From contig JBEIIL010000061.1 in NCBI GenBank assembly GCA_040380755.1, forward strand, positions 1 to 21,467: a stretch of 21,467 bases of DNA. Reading direction: 5' to 3'. The position numbers and the translations under genes are program-made. Of the stretch, positions 14,985 through 21,467 are shown piece after piece. The notes under the pieces were generated by a model, which saw only the letters and a list, made by a program, of their open reading frames with translations, was not told the DNA's origin and did not search any database. Numbering within the stretch: position 1 is the first letter of the stretch; every line of letters begins with the position of its first letter. Source of the stretch: Alsobacter sp040380755 (lineage in GTDB: Bacteria; Pseudomonadota; Alphaproteobacteria; Rhizobiales; Beijerinckiaceae).

Positions 14985-16007
14985 TCAGCCGCGGTCGGAG
15001 ACCCCCGCCTGGTTGAACGTCGCCATGTCGGTGTGGCAGGCCACGGCAGCCCGCACGATCCCCATCGCCATGGCGGCGCCCGATCCCTCGCCGAGCCGCA
15101 TGCCGAGATCGAGCAGCGGCGGCAGGCCGAGACGCTCCAGCACCTCGCGGTGGGCTCCTTCCGCGGAGACATGGCCGGCGACGCAGTGGCCGAGCAGGCC
15201 TGGATCAAGCGCATGCAGCACCGCCGCGGCGGCACCGACCACATAGCCGTCCAGGACCACTGGGACGCGCTGCAGCCGTGCCGCCAGGATGGCGCCGGCC
15301 ATCGCCGCGATCTCGCGACCGCCAAGGCGGCGCAGGACCTCGAGCGGATCATCCAGATGGCCCGCATGGGTTGCCAGCGCCTGTTCGACGGCGGCGACCT
15401 TGCGCGCCAGCCCGGCGTCATCGACTCCGGTGCCGCGCCCGACCCAGTGGGCCGGCTCGCCGCCATAGAGGGCGGCGTAGATCGCTGCCGCAACCGTCGT
15501 GTTGGCGATGCCCATCTCGCCCAGGCCGAGCAGGTCGGCGCCCTGGATCGCCTCCATCCCGAACGCCATGGTGGCGACACAGGCCTTCTCGTCCAACGCA
15601 GCCTCGACCGTGATATCGGCCGTGGGAATGTCCAGCGCCAGGTCAAAGACCTTGAATCCAAGCTCGTAGGTGGCGCAGATCTGGTTGATGGCGGCGCCGC
15701 CGGCGGAGAAATTCTCCAGCATCTGGCGGGTGACAGCCTGCGGATAGGGCGAGACGTTGCGCGACGCCACACCGTGATTGCCGGCGAAGACGCAGACCAG
15801 CGGGCGCGCGACGGCGGGCGGGCTGCGGCCCTGCCAGGCGGCAACCCAGGCCGCCAGATCCTCCAGACGGCCGAGACTGCCGGGCGGCTTGGTCAGCGTC
15901 GCGTCGCGCGCCCGGACGGCTTCGGCGGCGGCCGCAACGGGACCCGGAACGGTGGCAACGAGGTGGCGAATGTCGTCGAAGGGCAGACCGGAGGCGGGAC
16001 TCGCCAT
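14985..16007 (-). CDS. cobT: Nicotinate-nucleotide--dimethylbenzimidazole phosphoribosyltransferase CobT (340 aa)
   Basis: The enzyme makes alpha-ribazole 5'-phosphate from dimethylbenzimidazole and nicotinate mononucleotide for the lower loop of cobalamin. Clear family motifs are TKPPGSLGRLEDLA (39-52), VFAGNHGVASRNVSPYP (73-89), MLENFSAGGAAINQI (96-110), LLGLGEMGIANTT (159-171), GRGTGVDD (190-197) and LRLGEGSGA, whose Glu307 corresponds to the catalytic Glu317 of the Salmonella enzyme. The frame is open far upstream to 16367, but that segment is shadow sequence over cobS. The ATG at 16007 gives the normal length. It is divergent from cobS across 89 bases, a common alphaproteobacterial arrangement. 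That gap is too short for a cobalamin riboswitch, and none is seen. Confidence 0.96.
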   Translation of the reverse strand: MASPASGLPFDDIRHLVATVPGPVAAAAEAVRARDATLTKPPGSLGRLEDLAAWVAAWQGRSPPAVARPLVCVFAGNHGVASRNVSPYPQAVTRQMLENFSAGGAAINQICATYELGFKVFDLALDIPTADITVEAALDEKACVATMAFGMEAIQGADLLGLGEMGIANTTVAAAIYAALYGGEPAHWVGRGTGVDDAGLARKVAAVEQALATHAGHLDDPLEVLRRLGGREIAAMAGAILAARLQRVPVVLDGYVVGAAAAVLHALDPGLLGHCVAGHVSAEGAHREVLERLGLPPLLDLGMRLGEGSGAAMAMGIVRAAVACHTDMATFNQAGVSDRG

Positions 16008-16096
16008 TGGAACCACAAACCTTACAGGCGTCGGGGGAATCGGCGGAACAGGCTCATCCTTCCTGCTATAGCGGGGGCCGGACGGGGGCGCAAAAC

Positions 16097-16906
16097 ATGG
16101 ACAAGACTGCGGCGGAGGCCGGGTGGCGGGGATGGGCGATCGACACCGCCCGATGCCTGCGGTTCTACACGCGCCTGCCGGTGCCAGCCCTGCCGTTCGA
16201 GGCCGACCCGCACGCGCTGCCGGATTTCGCCACGGTGCCGCGCATGCTGCCGGTGGCGGGTGCCGTCGTCGGCGCCGTAGGCGGGCTGGTGCTGCTCGCC
16301 GGCGACCTTGCGGGCCTGCCGGCGATGCCGGCCGCGGGACTTGCGGTCGCCGCGCTCGTGGCCACAACCGGAGCGTTTCACGAGGACGGGCTTGCCGACA
16401 CGGCGGACGGCTTCGGCGGAGGGGCCACGCCAGAGCGGCGTCTCGAGATCATGACTGACAGCCGGATCGGCAGTTTTGGCGGGGCCGCGCTCGGGCTGGC
16501 GCTGCTGCTGCGCGTCATGGCGCTGGCGGCCATCGTCGATCACGCGGGTGCGGCCGCCACGGCTTTTGCCATGGTTTCCGTGGCCGCCGTCTCACGCGTC
16601 GTCGGACTGGTGCCGGTATGGCTGCTGGTGAACGCCAAGCCCGACGGCAAGTCGGCGGCCGTCGGCCGACCGCGGGACGCGACGATGGCGGTGGCGGCGG
16701 CGCTGGCGGCTGTCATCACTGCCGTGTGTGTGGCACCGGGCTTCGGTGCCGGCAAGGCCATCGTGATGATGCTGCTCGCCGCAGCGACGGCCTGGCCGCT
16801 GTTGCGGCTGTCTCGCCGAATGATCGGCGGCCAGACGGGCGATGTGGCCGGCGCCGGACAGCAGCTCGCAGAGATCGCCGCGCTGATGGTGTTGGCAGCG
16901 CGATAG
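16097..16906 (+). CDS. cobS: Adenosylcobinamide-GDP ribazoletransferase CobS (269 aa)
   Basis: This integral inner-membrane enzyme joins adenosylcobinamide-GDP to alpha-ribazole (or its phosphate), the last joining step of cobalamin synthesis, using the product of the neighbouring cobT. Diagnostic motifs are FYTRLPVP (23-30), FHEDGLADTADGFGGG (94-109) and IMTDSRIGSFG (118-128), whose acidic residues bind metal. Several hydrophobic helices follow. The frame extends upstream to 16007, but the ATG at 16097, eight bases after a GGGGG run, starts at the usual place. It converges with the TauE/SafE gene. Confidence 0.96.
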   Translation: MDKTAAEAGWRGWAIDTARCLRFYTRLPVPALPFEADPHALPDFATVPRMLPVAGAVVGAVGGLVLLAGDLAGLPAMPAAGLAVAALVATTGAFHEDGLADTADGFGGGATPERRLEIMTDSRIGSFGGAALGLALLLRVMALAAIVDHAGAAATAFAMVSVAAVSRVVGLVPVWLLVNAKPDGKSAAVGRPRDATMAVAAALAAVITAVCVAPGFGAGKAIVMMLLAAATAWPLLRLSRRMIGGQTGDVAGAGQQLAEIAALMVLAAR

Positions 16907-16975
16907 ACACCCCACACGGCAGACACAAACATCGCCCGTGCGGAAAGGCCAATCCGCAGCGGCTGCAGGTGCGGC

Positions 16976-17001
16976 GCAGCCTGGCCGTCAGGCCAGGAGG
17001 C
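16976..17001. terminator. Perfect hairpin spanning the TauE/SafE stop codon, possible bidirectional terminator
   Basis: CCTGGCC (16980-16986) and GGCCAGG (16991-16997) pair perfectly across the four-base loop GTCA, which contains the stop codon of the minus-strand gene. Beyond a symmetric AG/AG mismatch, GC pairs with GC (16976-16977 and 17000-17001). It lies between convergent genes, where a shared terminator is useful, but neither strand has a T-tract, so termination is only a possibility. Confidence 0.4.
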
Positions 17002-17833
17002 TCCAGGCGAAGCGGGCGCAGACCAGCAGGAGGAAGATGCCGAACGCCACTTCGAGCCGGCGCTTGGACAGGCGATGGGCGATGTTGGCGCCGATCGGCG
17101 CGGTCCAGATGCTTGTCGGGATGACCAGCGCCAGGCCGATCAGCGAAATGTAGCCGAGCGACAGCGGCGGCAGCACCGCCGGGACCAGCCCCATCTTCGG
17201 CCAACCGGCATAGATGTAGCCCAGCGCGCCGGGGATCGAGATCAGCACGCCGAGGCCTGAGGATGTCGCCACGGCCTGGTGGATCGGCCGGCCGTAGAAC
17301 GTCATGAACAGGTTCGAGAGCTGGCCGCCGCCAATGCCCATCAGGGCCGACAGCAGGCCGATGACCAGGCCAAAGACCTGCATCAGGGCACCGCCCGGAA
17401 GGTCTGTACCCAGCCGCCAGCTGTCGCGACCGAACAGCAGCCGGATGGCGCTGACGCCGGCGACGACGACAAACACCGCCTTGAACAGCTCCGGCGGCGC
17501 GTAGCGGGCGATGGCGATGCCGGCGATGACGCCGAGCACCACCGGGACGGCCCAGGTCTTCAGGATCGACAGGTCGACAGCGCCCTTGGCCAGGTGCGCC
17601 CGGAACGAGCGGATGGAGGTCGGCACGATGATGGCGAGCGAGGTGCCGACCGCGAGCGGCATGCGGATCTCCTCCGGGATCCCCTGCAGGCGGAATAGCT
17701 CGTACAGCACCGGCACGATCACGGCGCCACCTCCCACCCCGAACACCCCGGCCAGCAGGCCGGTGAGGGCGCCAGCGGCCAGAAGGCCAACGACGAGAAG
17801 CACGAGGTCGCTCGTGGCAAAGCCGCCGATCAT
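16988..17833 (-). CDS. TauE/SafE family membrane transporter (281 aa)
   Basis: The protein is almost entirely hydrophobic, with about eight membrane helices and the two glycine-rich repeat motifs of the TSUP/TauE-SafE family: GVFGVGGGAVIVPVL near the N-terminus and ALMGIGGGQLSNLFM in the second half. Members export or import organosulfur compounds, sulfite or other small anions; the substrate here cannot be told. The frame runs to 17941, but the ATG at 17833 (MIGGFATSDL) with a GAAAGG ribosome site about eight bases upstream is the sensible start; the upstream part is Arg-rich and out of family. It converges with cobS and stands 151 bases downstream of the PaaI-type gene on the same strand. 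Confidence 0.88.
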   Translation of the reverse strand: MIGGFATSDLVLLVVGLLAAGALTGLLAGVFGVGGGAVIVPVLYELFRLQGIPEEIRMPLAVGTSLAIIVPTSIRSFRAHLAKGAVDLSILKTWAVPVVLGVIAGIAIARYAPPELFKAVFVVVAGVSAIRLLFGRDSWRLGTDLPGGALMQVFGLVIGLLSALMGIGGGQLSNLFMTFYGRPIHQAVATSSGLGVLISIPGALGYIYAGWPKMGLVPAVLPPLSLGYISLIGLALVIPTSIWTAPIGANIAHRLSKRRLEVAFGIFLLLVCARFAWSLLA

Positions 17834-17984
17834 GGGAGGGCCTTTCGGGACGGAACGGGGGATCGAACCGACGCAGGCGCGCCGCTGCGCCTCCCTTGGG
17901 CCATTTCGTCTTGCGCGGCAAGGGGCGGGCCACGCCGCCACCGCATGGCTCTGGCCCCGGCCGCGACGGCGCGGCAGAGCTTGG

Positions 17985-18460
17985 CTAGCCCGACAGCCCC
18001 TTGCCGCGGACGCTCGCCAGCGTTGCGGTCATCAGCGCCACGGTCTTGCGGGATCCGCCGGCTTCGGCCTCGACCTCGCACAGCGCCACCGTCAGGGTAC
18101 GGCCGGACCGGACGACGCGGGCGCGAGCCACCAGCCGCTCGCCGGCGGCGGGCGCCATCAGGTTGATCTTGAACTCGGCCGTCAGCACCGCGCTGTCGGC
18201 GTCCATGGTCGTCAGGGCCGCATAGCCGCAGGCGGTGTCGGCGATGGTCGAGACCGCGCCGGCATGGACGAAGCCGTGCTGCTGGGCAACATGCGGAGAG
18301 ACCGGCAGTTCGATCTCGGCGATGCCAGGCCCGACGCGCAGCAAGCGCGCGCCCAGGGTCGCCAGCAGCGCCTGCCGGTTCCAGCTGTCGCGGACCCGAG
18401 CCGCATGGGCGGGATCGAGACCGTCGAGATTGGCGTCCGAGGCGTCAGGCGACAGCGCAC

Positions 18461-18464
<4 letters not shown>
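17985..18464 (-). CDS. PaaI-family hotdog thioesterase (159 aa)
   Basis: A single hotdog domain carries QQHGFVHAGAVSTIADTACGYAA (about 61-83), which holds the conserved HGG/HAG-type turn and the catalytic Asp76 of PaaI thioesterases. The typical strand TAEFKINLMAPAAGERLVARARVVRSGRTLTV follows. It should hydrolyse an acyl-CoA in the cytosol. An extra 25-30 residues precede the domain. The ATG overlaps the dusA stop codon (ATGA at 18461-18464), so it is probably translated together with dusA, although the two functions have no obvious link. Confidence 0.88.
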
Positions 18465-19447
<983 letters not shown>

Positions 19448-19663
19448 CCCTACGTTACTTCCGCTTCTCTTTAGCGCACTTCAATGCGTCGCACAGGCTG
19501 GATTTCTGCGGTGCGTAGCGATTGATCTTCAGATCATTGGAAAGCCGAGATCAGTCGGACACGAGCGCGTGTCACCGCAGCACTGCCCGGACACTATGGC
19601 TTCCAGCTTCACGTGTAATGCCAATGTCGTTACAGTGTTGGATCGTTCTCGTTGGAGGTCGCC
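19448..19663. promoter_or_regulatory. Divergent intergenic region between dusA and the toxin-antitoxin operon, with inverted repeats
   Basis: These 216 bases separate divergent genes and contain no recognisable protein. Two inverted repeats stand out: TGATC-TTCA-GATCA at 19523-19536, about 75 bases before dusA, and TGTAA (19614-19618) with TTACA (19630-19634) separated by 11 bases, 30 bases before the antitoxin ATG. The second is well placed to be the operator for autoregulation by the ribbon-helix-helix antitoxin; TGTAAT within it also resembles a -10 box, without a good -35. GGAGG at 19654-19658 is the antitoxin ribosome site. Confidence 0.4.
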
Positions 19664-19942
19664 ATGGAAAGCCAACCACCCCGCGACACGCTGAACCTGC
19701 GGATCAAGCCCGAGCTTCGGGGCCTGATCGACCGCGCTGCCGCCGCGCAGGGAAAGACCCGCACTGACTTCGTGCTGGAGGCCTCGCGTCGCGCGGCGGA
19801 AGAGGCCCTCCTCGACCGCGTTGTGTTCACGGTAGACGAGGCGGCTTATCGCGAATTCCTGGCCCGCCTTGATGCACCACCAGAGGCGAACGCGCGCCTC
19901 AGGACAACGATGACGACGCCGGCGCCGTGGGACCCGGCGTGA
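19664..19942 (+). CDS. DUF1778 / TacA-type ribbon-helix-helix antitoxin (92 aa)
   Basis: The protein starts with a ribbon-helix-helix DNA-binding domain: the DTLNLRIKPE strand (8-17), then helices through LIDRAAAAQGKTRTDFVLEASRRAAEEAL. A linker helix DEAAYREFLARLD follows, and the tail ends APWD, the part that covers the acetyltransferase toxin in TacA/TacT and AtaR/AtaT pairs. It should repress its own operon as a complex with the toxin. The ATG at 19664 has GGAGG five bases upstream (19654-19658). Its stop overlaps the toxin start. Confidence 0.93.
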   Translation: MESQPPRDTLNLRIKPELRGLIDRAAAAQGKTRTDFVLEASRRAAEEALLDRVVFTVDEAAYREFLARLDAPPEANARLRTTMTTPAPWDPA

Positions 19943-20433
19943 CGCTGAGAGCGCCGGAGCCGCTGTCTGACCAGCACGACCTCTCCGCGTTCAACTCCGG
20001 TGTTGCCGCGCTCGACGACTGGCTGCGTCGTCGCGCACGCGGCAACCAGGTGACCGGCGCCTCGCGCACCTTCATCGTCTGCGACGATCAGCGGGTCGTC
20101 GCCTACTATGCCCTGGCCTCTGGCGGCGTGGATGCGCATGCCGCGCCGGGCCGTTTTCGCCGGAACATGCCCGACCCCATTCCAGTCGTGGTTCTCGGGA
20201 GACTGGCCATCGCCACGGCCTGGCAACGCCGCGGGCTTGGGCGGGCGTTGGTGCAGGACGCAGGTTTGCGGATTCTGCACGCGGCCGCCGTGATCGGCGT
20301 GCGCGGCCTTCTTGTCCACGCTCTGTCGGATGACGCGCGTCAATTTTATCTGGCGTTGGGAGTCGAGCCGTCGTCGCTCGATCCCATGACGCTGATGGTC
20401 ACACGCGCCGACCTGAAGGCCGCGATCGAGTGA
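19939..20433 (+). CDS. GNAT-family toxin, TacT/AtaT-like tRNA acetyltransferase (164 aa)
   Basis: Toxins of this family acetylate the amino acid on charged tRNA and stop translation. The N-terminus has the family pattern HDLSAFNSGVAALDDWLRRRA, then SRTFIVCDDQRVVAYYAL. The acetyl-CoA loop is in LGRLAIATAWQRRGLGRALVQDA (QRRGLG at 96-101). The conserved tyrosine (Y137) in ARQFYLALGVEPS matches the catalytic Tyr of TacT. A GTG at 19939 overlaps the antitoxin stop by four bases (GTGA) and starts directly at TLRAPEPLSD, as in relatives; an in-frame GTG at 19927 would add four residues and is the alternative. No key residue is missing, so the toxin looks intact. It converges with the binding-protein gene. 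Confidence 0.92.
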   Translation: MTLRAPEPLSDQHDLSAFNSGVAALDDWLRRRARGNQVTGASRTFIVCDDQRVVAYYALASGGVDAHAAPGRFRRNMPDPIPVVVLGRLAIATAWQRRGLGRALVQDAGLRILHAAAVIGVRGLLVHALSDDARQFYLALGVEPSSLDPMTLMVTRADLKAAIE

Positions 20434-20470
20434 GGGCCCCGCTCAGTCGGCAGCGCGCCAGCGAGGCGCC

Positions 20471-21467
20471 TCACCGCATCGGCGGGGCGTACTGGATGCC
20501 GCCGAGGCTCCACAGATGGTTGATGCCGCGCGGGATGCCGAGCTTGGAGCGGGACCCGATGTTGCGCTCGAACATCTCGCCATAGTTGCCGACGGCGCGG
20601 ACGGCGTTGATCGCCCAGGTCTCGGCGAGGCCGATGCGGCCGCCGAAGCCGCCCTCGTTGCCGACGAAGCGGCGGACGTCCGGCTTCTGCGACTTCAGGG
20701 CGTCGCCTGCGTTCTGGGAAGTGACGCCGAGTTCCTCGGCATTGAGAAGCGCAAAGCCGACCCATTTGACGATGTTGAACCACTGCGCGTCATCGCCACG
20801 CACGACGGGCGCGAGGGGCTCCTTGGAGATCACGTCGGGCAGGATCATGTGGTCGGTGGGCACGGTGAGCTTCAGCCGCTCGCCGTAGAGCTGCGAAACG
20901 TCACTCGTCAGCACATTGCAGGTGCCGGCCATGTAGGCTTTCACGGCTTCGTCAGGGCTGGCGACCTTCACAGCCTCGAACTTCATGCCGTTGGCCGCGA
21001 AATAGTCGGCCAGATTGGCCTCGGTGGTGGTGCCGGCCTGCACGCAGACCTTCGAGGCGTCGAGCTCCAGCGCGGAGAGCACATTGCGGGCCTTGGGCAG
21101 CAGGAAGCCCTGGCCGTCATAGTAGGTCACGGCGGTGAACAGCAGCCCGAGCTCGGTCTCGCGACCCATGGTCCAGGTCGAATTGCGCGACAGGAGGTCG
21201 ATGCTGCCGGACTTGAGGGCCTGGAAGCGATCGGCGGCGGACAAAGCCACGAAGCGGACCTTGTTGCCATCGCCGAGGACGGCAGCCGCGACGGCGCGGC
21301 AGAAATCGGCGTCAAAGCCACCGACGACGCCCTTGTCGTCGGTGGTCGAGAAGCCGAGCACCCCCTGGCTGACGCCGCACACCAGCGTGCCGCGGTCCTT
21401 GACGGTCTTCAGCGTCTGGGCGGTGGCGGATGCCGCCAGAACCATGCAGGCGGCGGCGAGGCCGGCG
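20471..21467 (-). CDS. Amino-acid ABC transporter periplasmic binding protein (AapJ-like); 5' end outside window
   Basis: This is the solute-binding protein of a polar amino-acid importer. The start of the signal peptide is cut off by the window edge: the frame stays open to the end and reads AGLAAACMVLAASATAQ before the mature start TLKTVKDRG. The type 2 periplasmic-binding fold shows RGTLVCGVSQGVLGFST, GGFDADFCRAVAAAVLGD, ALKSGSIDLLSRNSTWTMGRE (the AapJ-like ligand loop) and a C-terminal GNYGEMFERNIG segment. AapJ/BztA proteins bind a broad range of L-amino acids and usually head an operon with two permeases and an ATPase. Here the next minus-strand position downstream is taken by the convergent toxin, so the permease genes are not downstream of it. 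Confidence 0.92.
   Translation of the reverse strand, partial: AGLAAACMVLAASATAQTLKTVKDRGTLVCGVSQGVLGFSTTDDKGVVGGFDADFCRAVAAAVLGDGNKVRFVALSAADRFQALKSGSIDLLSRNSTWTMGRETELGLLFTAVTYYDGQGFLLPKARNVLSALELDASKVCVQAGTTTEANLADYFAANGMKFEAVKVASPDEAVKAYMAGTCNVLTSDVSQLYGERLKLTVPTDHMILPDVISKEPLAPVVRGDDAQWFNIVKWVGFALLNAEELGVTSQNAGDALKSQKPDVRRFVGNEGGFGGRIGLAETWAINAVRAVGNYGEMFERNIGSRSKLGIPRGINHLWSLGGIQYAPPMR

Noticed and set aside
13403..15844. 813-codon minus-strand open frame across the kinase and cobT
   Set aside because: It runs antisense to the kinase and out of frame with cobT. No motifs; typical of high-GC third-position bias.
16008..16096. Possible cobalamin riboswitch between cobT and cobS
   Set aside because: The gap is only 89 bases, far shorter than a B12 riboswitch of about 200 bases, and I find no B12-box-like conserved core. 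A GCTATAGC palindrome is present but lacks a good -35.
19523..19536. FNR/CRP-like site TTGAT...ATCAT upstream of dusA
   Set aside because: Spacing between half-sites is six rather than four, and the second half does not match.
20430..20474. GTGAGG...CCTCAC inverted repeat enclosing both convergent stop codons of the toxin and the binding-protein genes
   Set aside because: Six-pair arms with a 33-base loop and no T-tract. The symmetry comes partly from the two TGA stop codons themselves.

Overview
The window is a GC-rich, gene-dense stretch that reads as chromosomal DNA of an alphaproteobacterium. The clues are base composition, an AapJ-type amino-acid-binding protein, the divergent cobT/cobS pair, a PleC/DivJ-style sensor kinase and the DUF1778/GNAT toxin-antitoxin pair. 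A Hyphomicrobiales- or Rhodospirillales-like host is my inference; no rRNA, tRNA or other firm taxonomic marker is present. Most genes within an operon overlap by 1-4 bases, which suggests translational coupling.

Positions 1-6100 are a surface-polysaccharide region. A gene entering from the left encodes the end of a nucleotide-sugar epimerase/dehydratase fused to a HAD-type phosphatase domain. Facing it is a minus-strand run that reads, in transcription order: RfbH (the iron-sulfur, PLP/PMP-type CDP-4-keto-6-deoxyglucose 3-dehydrase), a GtrA-type flippase, a large polytopic membrane protein, a GT2 polyprenyl-phosphate glycosyltransferase, and a zinc-knuckle methyltransferase. Together they suggest synthesis of a 3,6-dideoxyhexose and a Gtr-like route that adds a sugar to a surface glycan on the outer side of the inner membrane.

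Positions 6201-7447 hold two minus-strand housekeeping genes: a glutathione S-transferase and, coupled to it, a uracil-DNA-glycosylase-family protein that lacks an ordinary start codon.

Positions 7635-12587 are a tight plus-strand operon of four coupled genes: a TPR-OGT (GT41/SPINDLY type) protein glycosyltransferase, a TylC3/TcaB9-type sugar C-methyltransferase, an RmlC-type 3,5-epimerase, and an SDR reductase. The last three form the usual tailoring set for a C-methylated 6-deoxyhexose. The operon therefore looks like a protein-glycosylation module that carries its own sugar-tailoring enzymes. This is the most interesting feature here.

An AT-rich intergenic stretch (12588-12784) follows. 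After it come independent genes: an exported SNase-type nuclease, an orphan membrane histidine kinase, cobT and cobS (late cobalamin assembly), a TauE/SafE transporter, a PaaI-type thioesterase coupled to dusA, a TacA/TacT-type toxin-antitoxin pair, and an amino-acid ABC transporter binding protein running off the right edge. No tRNA, rRNA, CRISPR array, insertion sequence or riboswitch was recognised. No gene-free stretch exceeds about 220 bases.
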